Source: Edaphobacillus lindanitolerans
GTDB taxonomy: Bacteria; Bacillota; Bacilli; Bacillales_A; Planococcaceae
Assembly: GCF_900156305.1 (NCBI RefSeq)
Contig: NZ_FTPL01000003.1
Coordinates: forward strand, 310,001 to 374,000
Reading direction: 5' to 3'
DNA length: 64,000 nt
Shown one piece after another: positions 15,170 to 23,844 of the stretch. The stretch's first letter is position 1, and each line of letters opens with the position of its first letter. Under the pieces are notes generated by a model. That model had not been told where the DNA came from. It did no database searches and was given only the letters and a program-made list of their open reading frames with translations. A program made the position numbers and the translations under genes.

Positions 15170-15649
15170 ATGAAGCGGGAAACGCTGTTCCTGAAGGCGG
15201 CGGTCATCGTGCTTGCACTGCCTGTCCTGGCCGTCTGTATCTTTGCGCTGCCGCAGCTCGCAATCGACATTCCAAATTACCGGACGGACGTCGCCTATGC
15301 GGTCACCGGTCTCCTCGTCGTTCTCTATGCGACCGCCCTCATCTTTTTCGCGGCACTCTGGCAGGCGTTCAGGCTGCTGAACCGGATCGACCGGAACGAT
15401 GCCTTTTCGGAAGGCTCGGTATCCGATCTGAAGAAGATCAAACTTTTTGCCATCCTGATCGGACTGTTTTATACGGCGGGGCTCTTGCCGGTGTATGTGC
15501 TCGCTGAAATCGATGACGCGCCGGGACTCATCGTCGTCGGGATGGGCATGGTGTTTGCGTCGTTCACGGTGGCGGTCTTTGCCGCGGTTCTCGAGAAGCT
15601 GCTTCGGAACGCAATCGACATCAAATCTGAAAACGACTTGACGGTCTGA
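15170..15649 (+). CDS. DUF2975 membrane protein
   Basis: A 159-residue protein with four transmembrane helices (AAVIVLALPVLAVCIFALP, YAVTGLLVVLYATALIFFAALW, IKLFAILIGLFYTAGLLPVYVL, GMGMVFASFTVAVFAAVLEKL) and the LNRIDRNDAFSEGSVSDLKKIK loop typical of DUF2975. Family members are found next to a small XRE regulator, as here (10 nt downstream). The ATG at 15170 follows GAGGTG with 6-nt spacing. Function unknown. Confidence 0.85.
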   Translation: MKRETLFLKAAVIVLALPVLAVCIFALPQLAIDIPNYRTDVAYAVTGLLVVLYATALIFFAALWQAFRLLNRIDRNDAFSEGSVSDLKKIKLFAILIGLFYTAGLLPVYVLAEIDDAPGLIVVGMGMVFASFTVAVFAAVLEKLLRNAIDIKSENDLTV

Positions 15650-15659
15650 GGAGGCATCC

Positions 15660-15872
15660 ATGGCAATCATCATCAACCTGGACGTCATGCTGGCAAAGAG
15701 GAAAATGAGTCTGACCGAACTGTCCGAGAAAGTCGGCGTCACAATGGCAAATCTGTCCGTACTGAAAAACGGCAAGGCGAAGGCCGTCCGCTTCTCCACG
15801 CTCGAAGCCATCTGCAAGGCCCTCGACTGCCAGCCGGGCGACATCCTGGAATATCAAAGTGAAGAAAGATAG
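15660..15872 (+). CDS. XRE-family HTH regulator (YozG-like)
   Basis: A 70-residue protein that is essentially one helix-turn-helix domain: MAIIINLDVMLAKRKMSLTE, LSEKVGVTMANLSVLKNGKA and LEAICKALDCQPGDILEY. Such short XRE regulators pair with DUF2975 membrane proteins and probably regulate the pair through the upstream palindrome. GGAGG lies 6 nt before the ATG. Confidence 0.88.
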   Translation: MAIIINLDVMLAKRKMSLTELSEKVGVTMANLSVLKNGKAKAVRFSTLEAICKALDCQPGDILEYQSEER

Positions 15873-15952
15873 GAAACAGCCTCCCGGAATCCTAAGCTCC
15901 ACCGATGACCGGAGTGAAATCCGGTATAATGGGGAGCGGGGGGGTGGACTGT

Positions 15953-16498
15953 TTGAACAAAGAGTTTCCCGTGATTTCAACGGAACGATTGATCCTTCGC
16001 GAAGCGACAGCCGAAGATGCAGAAGACATGCTCCGGTATTTGTCGGATGAGCGGGTGATGCAGCATACCGGGATGGACCCGTTCGGGAGTACGGACGACG
16101 TACTGGAGGAAATCGCCTGGTACCAGTCGATTGTCGGGGAAGGGACGGGGGTCCGCTGGGGCATCACGTTAAAGGACACGGGCAAAATGATCGGAAGCTG
16201 CGGATTTCTCAATCGTGAAGCCCGGCATTTCCGTGCAGAGATCGGATATGAACTGAGCCATGATTATTGGGGCCGGGGAATAGCCGGTGAGGCATTGCGC
16301 GCAGTCGTCCAGTATGGTTTCAGCCAACTGCGGCTTGAACGGATTGAAGCGCTGATCGAGCCGGAGAACGGGCCATCCATCAGGCTGGTCGAGCGGAACG
16401 GCTTTCTCCGGGAAGGCCTGCTGCGCCATTACGAATATACACAGGGCAAATTTGATGATCTGTATATGTATTCGCTTCTGAAAAGCGATCGAATGTAA
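15953..16498 (+). CDS. GNAT-family N-acetyltransferase (RimJ/RimL type)
   Basis: A 181-residue acetyltransferase from the TTG at 15953: LNKEFPVISTERLILREATA opens the RimJ/RimL fold, YELSHDYWGRGIAGEALRAVV binds acetyl-CoA, and GPSIRLVERNGFLREGLLRH is the C-terminal signature. The TTG is preferred over an ATG at 15929 because a TATAAT promoter element (15925-15930) overlaps that ATG and a G-rich Shine-Dalgarno precedes the TTG. Substrate unknown. Confidence 0.82.
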   Translation: MNKEFPVISTERLILREATAEDAEDMLRYLSDERVMQHTGMDPFGSTDDVLEEIAWYQSIVGEGTGVRWGITLKDTGKMIGSCGFLNREARHFRAEIGYELSHDYWGRGIAGEALRAVVQYGFSQLRLERIEALIEPENGPSIRLVERNGFLREGLLRHYEYTQGKFDDLYMYSLLKSDRM

Positions 16499-16531
16499 AG
16501 ACGCTCCGGAACTCATCCGGAGCGTCTTTTT
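16498..16531. terminator. Terminator after the acetyltransferase
   Basis: AAGACGCTCCGGA / TCCGGAGCGTCTTTTT stem-loop with T-run. Confidence 0.9.
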
Positions 16532-16549
16532 ACTGTAATCATATGAGCC

Positions 16550-17143
16550 TCAGACGAGCGGATCTGCCTTCCTTTCCTGACGGGCGAGCAGCGCCTTGAC
16601 CTTTCCGCGCCGACCGGATTCCTTGCGCGAGCGGCGCGCCGTCCGGCTGTCGTACAGGCTGCCGCGATGGACAGGGTTCGCATCCAGCGTGTATGTCGGC
16701 TGCACGCGGTCCCACACCGAGCCGAACTTCATTTCGTGCTCAAGCCGCATCGCCTCCATCTGGAACCGCAGTTCGTTCAGATCCGAAAGGGTCTCGGTCG
16801 AATACACAATATCCGGCGTGATGATCGGAATGCCGCGCAGCACGACGAGTCCGAATATCGTCTCCCAGTCGAATTTCACCGCCAGCCCGAACGAATAAAT
16901 ATGGGGAACGACGATTGCATCGAACTCACCCTCATCGACCGACCGCAGAATCGCCATCGCCGATGCATTCTCCTTGAAACTGCTGCCCTCGCGGAAAATC
17001 TCATATTCACAGTGCCGCCCGATGAGCCCGACGAGCGTCTGCTCATTCTCTTCACGGGACGCATGGAGCGGCCGCCTGCCCCAATAAGTCGCCCTCGAAT
17101 AAATCGCAGCCTTCCTGATCACCGGAAGCTCAACTTTCAACAT
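16550..17143 (-). CDS. Serine-recombinase-like protein lacking the catalytic serine
   Basis: A 197-residue protein resembling the N-terminal domain of serine recombinases: KAAIYSRATYWG at the start, EGSSFKENASAMAILRSVDE, GEFDAIVVPHIYSFGLAVKF and GIPIITPDIVYSTETLSDL. In active enzymes the first strand reads YxRVST; here it reads YSRATY, so the catalytic serine position appears to be Thr. It lacks a clear DNA-binding domain and ends in a basic tail (RTARRSRKESGRRGKVK). The start at 17143 follows AGGGGGAG. No attachment sites were found nearby. Probably a domesticated, non-recombining relative. Confidence 0.6.
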   Translation of the reverse strand: MLKVELPVIRKAAIYSRATYWGRRPLHASREENEQTLVGLIGRHCEYEIFREGSSFKENASAMAILRSVDEGEFDAIVVPHIYSFGLAVKFDWETIFGLVVLRGIPIITPDIVYSTETLSDLNELRFQMEAMRLEHEMKFGSVWDRVQPTYTLDANPVHRGSLYDSRTARRSRKESGRRGKVKALLARQERKADPLV

Positions 17144-17336
17144 GAAAACTCCCCCTGCCCGATTGGTTGTGAGCCAAGTGTGGGACAGGGGGAGGGGGAA
17201 TATACCTCTATCTGAAATTAAACAGCCCATCATAGAGCAGATTGTCATGTCAATCCGAAAAAACGGACCGGCACGGCCGGGGAGGAATTGCTATAATGAT
17301 GCGATGAAGAGGTTCACGAAAGGATATGAAGAGAGT

Positions 17337-18563
17337 ATGAGCGAGATGAACGAGGCAACCGGAGACCGGCAGCTCCCGATCCGGCATAACCGGCTTTGGA
17401 TGGTGCTGCTGCTCGGGTCACTGACGGCATTCGGGCCCCTGTCCATGGATATGTATCTGCCGGGGCTGCCGGGCGTGGCCGATGATTTCGGGACGACGGC
17501 ATCCTTTGCCCAGCTGAGCATCACCGCCGCCCTGATCGGGCTGGGGATCGGTCAGCTCGTGTTCGGCCCGATGAGCGACATCAAAGGAAGAAGACGCCCG
17601 CTGCTGTTCACTTTGGCGGTCTATGCGGTGGCGTCGCTGCTCTGCGTGTTCAGCAGCGATGTGTGGATCTTCGTCGGCCTCCGGCTGATCCAGGGAATCT
17701 CGGCCGCGGCGGGAATCGTGATTGCGCGGGCCGCTTCCCGCGACCTTTACTCGGGCAAGGAGCTCACGAAGTTCATCGCGATGCTGGCGCTCGTCAACGG
17801 GGCCGCCCCGATCTTGGCCCCGCTGCTCGGCGGCATCGTCATGAACTTCGCTTCCTGGCGGTTCGTCTTCGTGATCCTGGCCGCGATCGGCGTCGTCATG
17901 CTCTTCGCCGTGGCCTTCAGCCTGCCGGAGACCCTGCCGGAACAGAACCGGAAAACCGGCGGCCTTTCGGAAACGTTCGGTTCGTTCGGCATCCTGCTGA
18001 AAGACCGGGCGTTCATGGGGATTGCGCTGGCGCAGGCATTCGTCTCCACGAGCATGTTCGCCTATATCGCGGGTTCGCCGTTCGTCCTGCAGAATATTTA
18101 CGGCATCACGCCGCAGCAGTTCTCGATCGTCTTCGCGGTCAACGGCATCGGCATCATCATCGCCGCCCAGCTCACAGGGAGGCTGTCGGCTGCGGTCAGT
18201 GAGGTCAAGATGATGAAGTGGGGCGTGAGCGCCTCCTTCGCCGGCGGCCTGCTGCTCGTCGCGGCCGTCTTGCTCTCCATGCCGATGTGGGTGCTGCTCG
18301 TCGGCCTGTTCCTCGTCGTCTCAAGCGTCGGTGTGGTGAACACGACGGGCTTCTCGCTCGGGATGGGGAACCACGGCAAAATCGCCGGCAGCGCATCGGC
18401 GTTCCTCGGCATCCTGCCGTTCGCCGGGGGAGGGCTCGTCTCACCGCTCGTCGGCATCGCCGGCGACCAGAACGCCCTGCCGATGGCCATCGTCATCTTC
18501 CTCAGCAGCACCCTCGCGTTTTCGATTTACCATGCAGTGATCAAACGCTCCATTGCGGAATAA
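17337..18563 (+). CDS. Bcr/CflA-family MFS drug exporter
   Basis: A roughly 408-residue, 12-helix transporter. PLSMDMYLPGLPGVADDFGT in helix 1 and the loop GPMSDIKGRRRPLL are the Bcr/CflA (multidrug, bicyclomycin-type) signatures, with RLIQGISAAAGIVIARAASRD in helix 4. It expels drugs by proton antiport. A TATAAT element (17292-17297) lies upstream; the start is uncertain among ATGs at 17304, 17337 and 17346, and 17337 is chosen for the purine-rich GAAGAGAG before it. Confidence 0.85.
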   Translation: MSEMNEATGDRQLPIRHNRLWMVLLLGSLTAFGPLSMDMYLPGLPGVADDFGTTASFAQLSITAALIGLGIGQLVFGPMSDIKGRRRPLLFTLAVYAVASLLCVFSSDVWIFVGLRLIQGISAAAGIVIARAASRDLYSGKELTKFIAMLALVNGAAPILAPLLGGIVMNFASWRFVFVILAAIGVVMLFAVAFSLPETLPEQNRKTGGLSETFGSFGILLKDRAFMGIALAQAFVSTSMFAYIAGSPFVLQNIYGITPQQFSIVFAVNGIGIIIAAQLTGRLSAAVSEVKMMKWGVSASFAGGLLLVAAVLLSMPMWVLLVGLFLVVSSVGVVNTTGFSLGMGNHGKIAGSASAFLGILPFAGGGLVSPLVGIAGDQNALPMAIVIFLSSTLAFSIYHAVIKRSIAE

Positions 18564-18566
18564 AAC

Positions 18567-18603
18567 ACGGGCGCAGTCGGGAAAGGATGACTGCGCCCGT
18601 TTT
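18567..18603 (+). terminator. Terminator after the Bcr-type exporter
   Basis: ACGGGCGCAGTC / GACTGCGCCCGTTTT stem with T-run. Confidence 0.9.
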
Positions 18604-18633
18604 GGGATGCCTCCGGGTGAGGGGGTGTAGGGT

Positions 18634-18738
18634 AATCGGTCTCTTAAAAGCGGGAATCGGGCTCTAAATCGGATCAATCGGACTCTTAGCGGACGGAATC
18701 GGCCTGTTAAATGAACGAATCGGTCTCTTAGCCCCATC
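18634..18738. repeat. 21-bp-period degenerate tandem repeat array 4 (5 units)
   Basis: Units begin with AATCGG at 18634, 18655, 18676, 18697 and 18718, exactly 21 bp apart; the core is AATCGGTCTCTTA. The sequence class differs from the GTTAAG arrays but shares AATCGGTCT with array 5. It lies between two convergent genes. Confidence 0.9.
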
Positions 18739-18744
18739 AATCAT

Positions 18745-19485
18745 CTACATCAATCTGCAGACGCACACCATCTGTCCGCTCTCCGGCGAAAACTTGCCCC
18801 GCCGCCAGTCCCCGTACCGGTGCTCAAGGAGGAAGCCGTGCTGACGGACGAGCCGTTCCAGTTCGAGCGGATACGTATAGCGGAGCGAGATGGCATCCCG
18901 GCTGGAGGACACCCCGTCCGACGATCGGGTCTCGCAGTGCAGAATCTGGCTCACCGGGTCATACGTTTCTGTATGCTCTTCACGGACGGCTTGTCCGCCG
19001 GTCTCCACCACTTCTTCATAATGGTCCGGCTCCGCCAGTTCGCTCATCACCGGATTGCGCGTGTCGAAGATGAACCGGCCGCCGGGTGTGAGATGGCGCC
19101 GGACTGATTCAAACAGCAGGTCCTGATCCTCGTTCGTCAGGAAGTGCTGGAATGAGTTTCCCGCCATGACGACGAGCGCGGCCGGAGCCGGGAGGTCCAG
19201 ATGCCGGCAGTCCTGGCGCAGGAACCGGATGTCGAGCCCTTCAGACCCGGCCTTCTCCTTTGCACGCTCCAGCATCCCTTCATGGAGATCCACCCCGGTC
19301 ACCTCGTATCCGTTACGTGCGATCGGCAGGGAAATGCGCCCCGTGCCGCACGCCAGGTCGATGATCCTCGCCGGCCTTTCCGGCAGTTCGTCGAGGATCA
19401 GTTCCACATCGGCCGAAAATCCGCCATACCGCTCGTCATAGGCGGCCGGGTCCGCGTATTTCTCAAGATTGTCTTCCGCTTTCAT
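18745..19485 (-). CDS. Class I SAM-dependent methyltransferase
   Basis: A 246-residue methyltransferase. [20 protein letters not shown] (motif I, SAM glycine loop) begins near residue 42, [16 protein letters not shown] carries the acidic residue contacting the ribose, and [15 protein letters not shown] is motif IV. The YDERYGGF opening places it with small-molecule methyltransferases of the Bacillus YqeM/YjhP type. The start at 19485 has GGAGG 8 nt upstream. Substrate not predictable. Confidence 0.82.
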   Translation of the reverse strand: MKAEDNLEKYADPAAYDERYGGFSADVELILDELPERPARIIDLACGTGRISLPIARNGYEVTGVDLHEGMLERAKEKAGSEGLDIRFLRQDCRHLDLPAPAALVVMAGNSFQHFLTNEDQDLLFESVRRHLTPGGRFIFDTRNPVMSELAEPDHYEEVVETGGQAVREEHTETYDPVSQILHCETRSSDGVSSSRDAISLRYTYPLELERLVRQHGFLLEHRYGDWRRGKFSPESGQMVCVCRLM

Positions 19486-19569
19486 TGCATCATCCTCCAT
19501 GGGTTCCTCTGTATCTTCAAACAGGTTATCCTTATAGTAATATATCTACGTCAATCGTTGACTGAACGG

Positions 19570-19908
19570 ATGTGGTCACTCGTGATAAAAGCAGCAGTTA
19601 TTTTCGTTCTCGCCGGACTGGTCGAAATCGGCGGCGGCTATCTGATCTGGCAATGGCTGAGGGAGGGCAAGCCGTCCTACTGGGGAGCCATCGGCGGCCT
19701 GGCGCTCGTGGCGTACGGCGTCATCGCCACCTTCCAGACCTTCCCGACGTTCGGCCGGGTATATGCCGCCTACGGAGGGGTGTTCATCGTCCTCTCCGTC
19801 CTGTGGGCCTGGGGCATCGACCGGGAGACGCCCGACCTTTACGACTGGATCGGCGCCGCCATCTGCATCATCGGCGTGTCGGTGATCTTGTTTGCCCCCC
19901 GGCAATAA
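19570..19908 (+). CDS. ynfA: YnfA/UPF0060 family membrane protein
   Basis: A 112-residue, four-helix protein related to small multidrug resistance proteins: [60 protein letters not shown] and [20 protein letters not shown] are the YnfA hallmarks. Function is not well established. The ATG lacks a clear ribosome binding site, so an upstream start or weak leader initiation is possible. Confidence 0.85.
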   Translation: MWSLVIKAAVIFVLAGLVEIGGGYLIWQWLREGKPSYWGAIGGLALVAYGVIATFQTFPTFGRVYAAYGGVFIVLSVLWAWGIDRETPDLYDWIGAAICIIGVSVILFAPRQ

Positions 19909-19946
19909 GTCCCGGTGACGCCACGGGTTTTATTTCACCCGTTCGA

Positions 19947-21155
19947 TCACGCATGCCCCGCCCGGAAGTATCCCGACTTCCGGCGGTCCATCACGGCCAT
20001 TGCCAGCACGCCCGACAGCAGGACCGCCAACAGTGAAAACCCGATTGCCGCGCCTTGGACAGTGAACCATTCCGCCGTGATGCCGAGCACCAGTGTGAAA
20101 AGAATCTGCAGGGCGCTCTGGAAAATCGCCGCGAGACTGCCGAAACGCCCCATGAGCGCGGTCGGCACCCTCCGCTGGTAGAACGTCTCATAGCCGGCAT
20201 TGGAGAACGCCATGAAAACACCCAGCACGATGAATGCCGCGGTGGCGGTCCAGAAACCGGCCGAGCTGTAGAACGCGGTGTAGCCCGCCATCGTCATCAC
20301 CATGCCGCCGGCGATGTACATCTGCAGCGAGACCTTTTTGGCAAATGTGGCCGCCAGCGACGCGCCGATGAGCGACCCCACGCCCGCGATGCTGACGATG
20401 ACGCCATACTGCCGGTCATCGAGCGAAAGATCCTGCTTCAGGAACGTCACTTCCTGGGAGTCGAGCGCAAACGCGACCATGAGCGTCACCTGGAACAGCA
20501 GGTAGATGCGGAAAAAGAACGGTTCCGCGCGGGTGAACCGGTGGACGGCGAAGAAGTCATCCCGGATCATCCTCCATCCGAATCGGCCGCCGATCTTGCC
20601 GTCCCGCTCATCCGTCACGGAGGGGAGGAGGGCGATGCAGAGCGCGCAGACGAGGAATGTCGCCGCGTTCAGGAAGATGCTCCAAGTCGTCCCGAACGCC
20701 AGGATGAGCACGCCCGCAGTCGCGGGGCCGAGCACGAACGCCCCCGAGTTCATCATCCCCATGAACGAATTAAACCGTTGGCGCTCCCCGTCCGGCACGA
20801 GCTTCGTGATGACGAACGTCGAGCTCGGGCCGAAGAACGCCCCGACCGCATTCGTACAGAACACGAGCGCATAGACAAGCCAGATCGACCCCGCAAACGG
20901 CATGAGGAGCACGAGGAGCCCCCTCAGCACGTCCGAGCCGATCATCATCTGTTTCTTGTCCGACCGGTCGATCACTGACCCCGCGAACAAATTCGTCAAA
21001 ATCCGCGCGGCCGGACCGATGATGTACAACCCCGCGACCGCAGCCGCCGACCCGGTCATCTCCAGCACGAGCAGGTTCAGCGCCACGAGATACACCCAGT
21101 TCCCGAAATTCGAAACCCCGATCCCCCCGAGCAGCAAACCATACTTTTTCCACAT
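19947..21155 (-). CDS. MFS transporter
   Basis: A 402-residue protein with about 12 helices and the MFS_3-type pattern of macrolide or efflux permeases: KYGLLLGGIGVSNFGNWVYL in helix 1, FAGSVIDRSDKKQMMIGSDV for the conserved loop, SSTFVITKLVPDGERQRFNS in the central region, FSNAGYETFYQRRVPTALMG late. It probably exports a hydrophobic compound; the substrate is unknown. The start at 21155 follows GGGGGGA. Confidence 0.82.
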   Translation of the reverse strand: MWKKYGLLLGGIGVSNFGNWVYLVALNLLVLEMTGSAAAVAGLYIIGPAARILTNLFAGSVIDRSDKKQMMIGSDVLRGLLVLLMPFAGSIWLVYALVFCTNAVGAFFGPSSTFVITKLVPDGERQRFNSFMGMMNSGAFVLGPATAGVLILAFGTTWSIFLNAATFLVCALCIALLPSVTDERDGKIGGRFGWRMIRDDFFAVHRFTRAEPFFFRIYLLFQVTLMVAFALDSQEVTFLKQDLSLDDRQYGVIVSIAGVGSLIGASLAATFAKKVSLQMYIAGGMVMTMAGYTAFYSSAGFWTATAAFIVLGVFMAFSNAGYETFYQRRVPTALMGRFGSLAAIFQSALQILFTLVLGITAEWFTVQGAAIGFSLLAVLLSGVLAMAVMDRRKSGYFRAGHA

Positions 21156-21451
21156 CCCAATCCCCCCAATCCGAAACAAACCTGCTTTCAGCATAACGAA
21201 AACAGAAGGGATCCGCACATGGATAATGTTTCACCCTTCTGACAGTTGAAAATACGGCGCTTCCCGGGAAGGTGTTCAGAAGGCAGATGGGGAAATAGAT
21301 AACCGGAGGCAACACGGATGCTGTATGCGTCTCGATGAAGGGGGGCAGAGCCGGGCATTTTAGTTTGAAAAGAACGGGAATACGGTGCATCGGACTACGG
21401 GCAGATTCAAGTTGCTGGCATTCAGACATGATCTAGAACCAGGAGGAAATC

Positions 21452-21850
21452 ATGATGGCCAAACCGATTCATTTTGAAATCCACGTGGACGACATGGAAC
21501 GCGCGAAAAAGTTTTACGGGGAAGTGTTCGGCTGGACGTTCGAAGACTGGTCCGACTATGCGGGTATGACCTACTTCGGAGCCGTTACCGGAGCAGAAGA
21601 CGAGCCGGGGATCAACGGTGCCCTCATGCAGCGTCAAGGCCCGCCGCCGCAACAGAACCAGCCGCTGAACGCCTTCGCCTGCACGATGAGCGTGGAAGAC
21701 TACGACTCGACAGAAGAGAAGATCCTGGCAAACGGCGGCACCCTCGCCCTCCCGAAATATGCCCTGCCCGGCATGGCCTGGCAAGGCTATTACACCGACA
21801 CGGAAGGCAACCTCTTCGGCATCCACGAGCCGGACGAGAACGCGAAGTGA
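21452..21850 (+). CDS. VOC-family (glyoxalase-like) protein
   Basis: A 132-residue vicinal-oxygen-chelate protein: KPIHFEIHVDDMERAKKFYG with the metal-ligand His, EVFGWTFEDW, NAFACTMSVEDYDSTEEKIL and WQGYYTDTEGNLFGIHEPD in the second half. Such proteins include lyases and resistance factors; the specific reaction is not predictable. AGGAGG precedes the two possible ATGs at 21452 and 21455. Confidence 0.85.
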   Translation: MMAKPIHFEIHVDDMERAKKFYGEVFGWTFEDWSDYAGMTYFGAVTGAEDEPGINGALMQRQGPPPQQNQPLNAFACTMSVEDYDSTEEKILANGGTLALPKYALPGMAWQGYYTDTEGNLFGIHEPDENAK

Positions 21851-21944
21851 GCGTGAAATAAGTGTGAGCCGTATCCTCCCCTGGAAACAGGGGATTTTTT
21901 GTGGAATCGATTTGCTCGGGGAGGTTAGTCAATACTCAGAGAGA

Positions 21945-22175
21945 GTGGTTCTATCTATTCGGAGTGTGGTTCAATCTATTCGGGGAGTGGTTCTATCTAT
22001 TCGGAGCGAGGTTCTATCTATTCAGAGGGTGAACCCGCTACACAGAGGGTGAATCGGTCTACTCAGAAAGTGAATCGGCCTACTCAGAAAGTGAATCGGT
22101 CTGCTGGGAGGGAAAATCGGTCTACTCGCAGAGGGAATTGGCCTATTCGAAGAGTGAATCGATCAACTCAGGGTG
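21945..22175. repeat. 21-bp-period degenerate tandem repeat array 5 (11 units, two sequence classes)
   Basis: Units start at 21945, 21966, 21987, 22008, 22029 (GTGGTTCTATCTATTCGGA class), then 22050, 22071, 22092, 22113, 22134 and 22155 (TGAATCGGTCTACTCAGAA class). The second class shares AATCGGTCT with array 4. The longest array here, filling most of the 458 bp between two tandem genes; I see no gene in it. Confidence 0.9.
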
Positions 22176-22308
22176 CAACCAGGAGGATTCAAAGCAGGTA
22201 TCGACAGAACCGTGCCAAGGAACACTCGTAGGGTCCGTCCGAATCGAGTTTTACTTACGGATATGCTACGCTTTATTCATGAAATGGAATAGAAAGGATG
22301 TGTCCAAT

Positions 22309-22635
22309 ATGCCGACCTATAACAAACTCGTACGCGACCGGATCCCGGAAATCATCGAACGGGATGGCAGGAAGCCGGAGACCCGCGTTCTGAATGATGC
22401 CGACTACATGCAGGAACTGAGGAAGAAACTCGGGGAAGAGCTGGAGGAATACCTGGCGGCAGACAACGCCGTTGCCGCCGTTGAGGAGCTCGCCGACATG
22501 CTGGAACTCATCTATGCCACTGCGGTTGCACACGGCGCCACACCGCACCAGCTGGACATGATCCGTGAACAGAAAGCGGAAGAACGGGGAGCGTTTGATG
22601 AGCGTATCTACCTTCATAAAGTGTCTGAAGACTAA
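22309..22635 (+). CDS. MazG-like nucleotide pyrophosphohydrolase
   Basis: A 108-residue all-alpha NTP pyrophosphohydrolase-like protein: MPTYNKLVRDRIPEIIERDG is the diagnostic opening of the phosphoribosyl-ATP pyrophosphohydrolase-like group, and GEELEEYLAADNAVAAVEEL followed by ADMLELIYA provides the E-x-x-E ... E-x-x-D magnesium site. It probably removes non-canonical nucleotides. AAAGGATG precedes the ATG. A second MazG-like gene lies 1.5 kb away. Confidence 0.85.
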   Translation: MPTYNKLVRDRIPEIIERDGRKPETRVLNDADYMQELRKKLGEELEEYLAADNAVAAVEELADMLELIYATAVAHGATPHQLDMIREQKAEERGAFDERIYLHKVSED

Positions 22636-22651
22636 GCTGTATTAAGCAGAA

Positions 22652-22686
22652 AACCGCCGACCGTTTAAATTGTCCGGTCGGCGGTT
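22652..22686. terminator. Terminator between mazG-like gene and SASP gene
   Basis: AACCGCCGACCG / CGGTCGGCGGTT stem; the T-rich tail is on the minus strand, so it mainly serves the SASP gene. Confidence 0.8.
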
Positions 22687-22732
22687 CCAGTATAGCCTGA
22701 CATTTGCCGGGCCATCATATGTTAAATCGGTT

Positions 22733-22939
22733 TTATTCTTGCGGGCCCTTCATCTGCTGCTGGGCTTGGCGAACGAGGCGCTTTGTGATTTCTCCGCCGA
22801 CGGATCCGTTGGCACGCGCTGACGTGTTTTCGCCAAGCTGGACGCCGAAGTCGCGGGCGATCTCTTCCTTCATCTGGTCGAGTGCCTGGCGGACGCCGGG
22901 AACGAGAAGCTTGTTCGAGTTGTTGTCGTTGTTTGGCAT
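22733..22939 (-). CDS. Alpha/beta-type small acid-soluble spore protein
   Basis: A 68-residue [44 protein letters not shown] and [13 protein letters not shown] are the family's two conserved blocks. EIARDF resembles the germination-protease cleavage site (EIASEF-type). It saturates spore DNA, changing its UV photochemistry and protecting it. AAGGAGGGG precedes the ATG, and a sigma-G-like promoter lies upstream. Good evidence that the organism sporulates or descends from sporeformers. Confidence 0.96.
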   Translation of the reverse strand: MPNNDNNSNKLLVPGVRQALDQMKEEIARDFGVQLGENTSARANGSVGGEITKRLVRQAQQQMKGPQE

Positions 22940-22962
22940 GTGGTTTCCCCTCCTTTTCTGCC

Positions 22963-22992
22963 TTTAGCATGTCCGGCGAGGAAATGAGTATC
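22963..22992 (-). promoter_or_regulatory. Sigma-G-type promoter of the SASP gene
   Basis: On the minus strand GGATA (22992-22988), 18 nt, then CATGCTA (22969-22963) fit the sigma-G pattern gmATR-N18-cATnnTA. This implies expression in the forespore. Confidence 0.7.
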
Positions 22993-23208
22993 CGAACTTA
23001 ATATTTCCATCTATGCCAAATGGGTATTCCTAATATGCTGCGTGCCCGTTTAGTGCTTTTTCCGCAACTAAAAGAAGTGTTTCAAAACCGCACGAATAAA
23101 GGATGGTTTGCCCATTCGGCACCCATCCTTTTATTCATTATTTTCGACGCAGCCTCTTCATTGCACAGCCATTAATGAAGAGACCAAACATCCAACGGCA
23201 AAATAAAA

Positions 23209-23238
23209 AGAGAGCGGGCGGCAGCCCCTCTCTTTTCG
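23209..23238 (-). terminator. Terminator of the LOG-family gene
   Basis: AAAGAGAG / CTCTCTTT stem with T-rich tail on the minus strand, next to the stop at 23241. Confidence 0.8.
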
Positions 23239-23240
23239 AA

Positions 23241-23813
23241 TCAAGTCCACTTCACTGCATGGCCCGGTTGGTAAGCATGCATTTTTTCCAGTAGCTCTTT
23301 CGGGTCGGAAGCCACAATGATCAGTTCCCGATACTTTTCATTCATGAAGCCTTGTTCAATCGTATGGTCCAGCATATCCAGCAACGGACCGAAAAAGTTA
23401 TTAACATTCAACAATCCGCATGGCTTCGAATGATAGCCCAGCTGCGACCAGGTGAATACTTCAAACCATTCCTCCAACGTTCCCGCTCCGCCGGGCAAAG
23501 CGACAAACCCGTCCGCCAGCTCCGCCATTTTTGATTTCCGCTCGTGCATCGTGTTCACTGTGTAAAGCTCCGTTAAATGCTCGTGGGCAATTTCAACGTC
23601 CTTCAGCTTTTGGGGGATCACGCCGATCACTTTTCCTCCATGATGCAAAGACGTGTCTGCGAGCGCGCCCATGCAGCCAACTTGGGCCCCGCCATAGATC
23701 AGCGTGATCTTTTCATTTGCCAGTTCTTCGCCGAACTTTTCGGCGCTCTCGATATAAATCGGATCAGTCCCTGAGCTTGATCCGCAAAACACAGCAAGAT
23801 TCTTGATTTCCAT
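23241..23813 (-). CDS. LOG-family nucleotide 5'-monophosphate phosphoribohydrolase
   Basis: A 190-residue Rossmann-fold protein of the TIGR00730/LOG family. KNLAVFCGSSSGTDPIYIES starts the fold, ERKSKMAELADGFVALPGGA has the substrate Arg, and PGGAGTLEEWFEVFTW is the PGGxGTxxE motif. It hydrolyses nucleoside 5'-monophosphates (cytokinin-type in plants) to base and ribose 5-phosphate. The ATG at 23813 is chosen; a GTG 9 nt upstream is too close to GGGAGG. A MazG-like gene lies just upstream on the same strand, suggesting linked nucleotide housekeeping. Confidence 0.88.
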   Translation of the reverse strand: MEIKNLAVFCGSSSGTDPIYIESAEKFGEELANEKITLIYGGAQVGCMGALADTSLHHGGKVIGVIPQKLKDVEIAHEHLTELYTVNTMHERKSKMAELADGFVALPGGAGTLEEWFEVFTWSQLGYHSKPCGLLNVNNFFGPLLDMLDHTIEQGFMNEKYRELIIVASDPKELLEKMHAYQPGHAVKWT

Positions 23814-23844
23814 TGTCTTCACGTCCTCCCGCGTCTGATCACCA

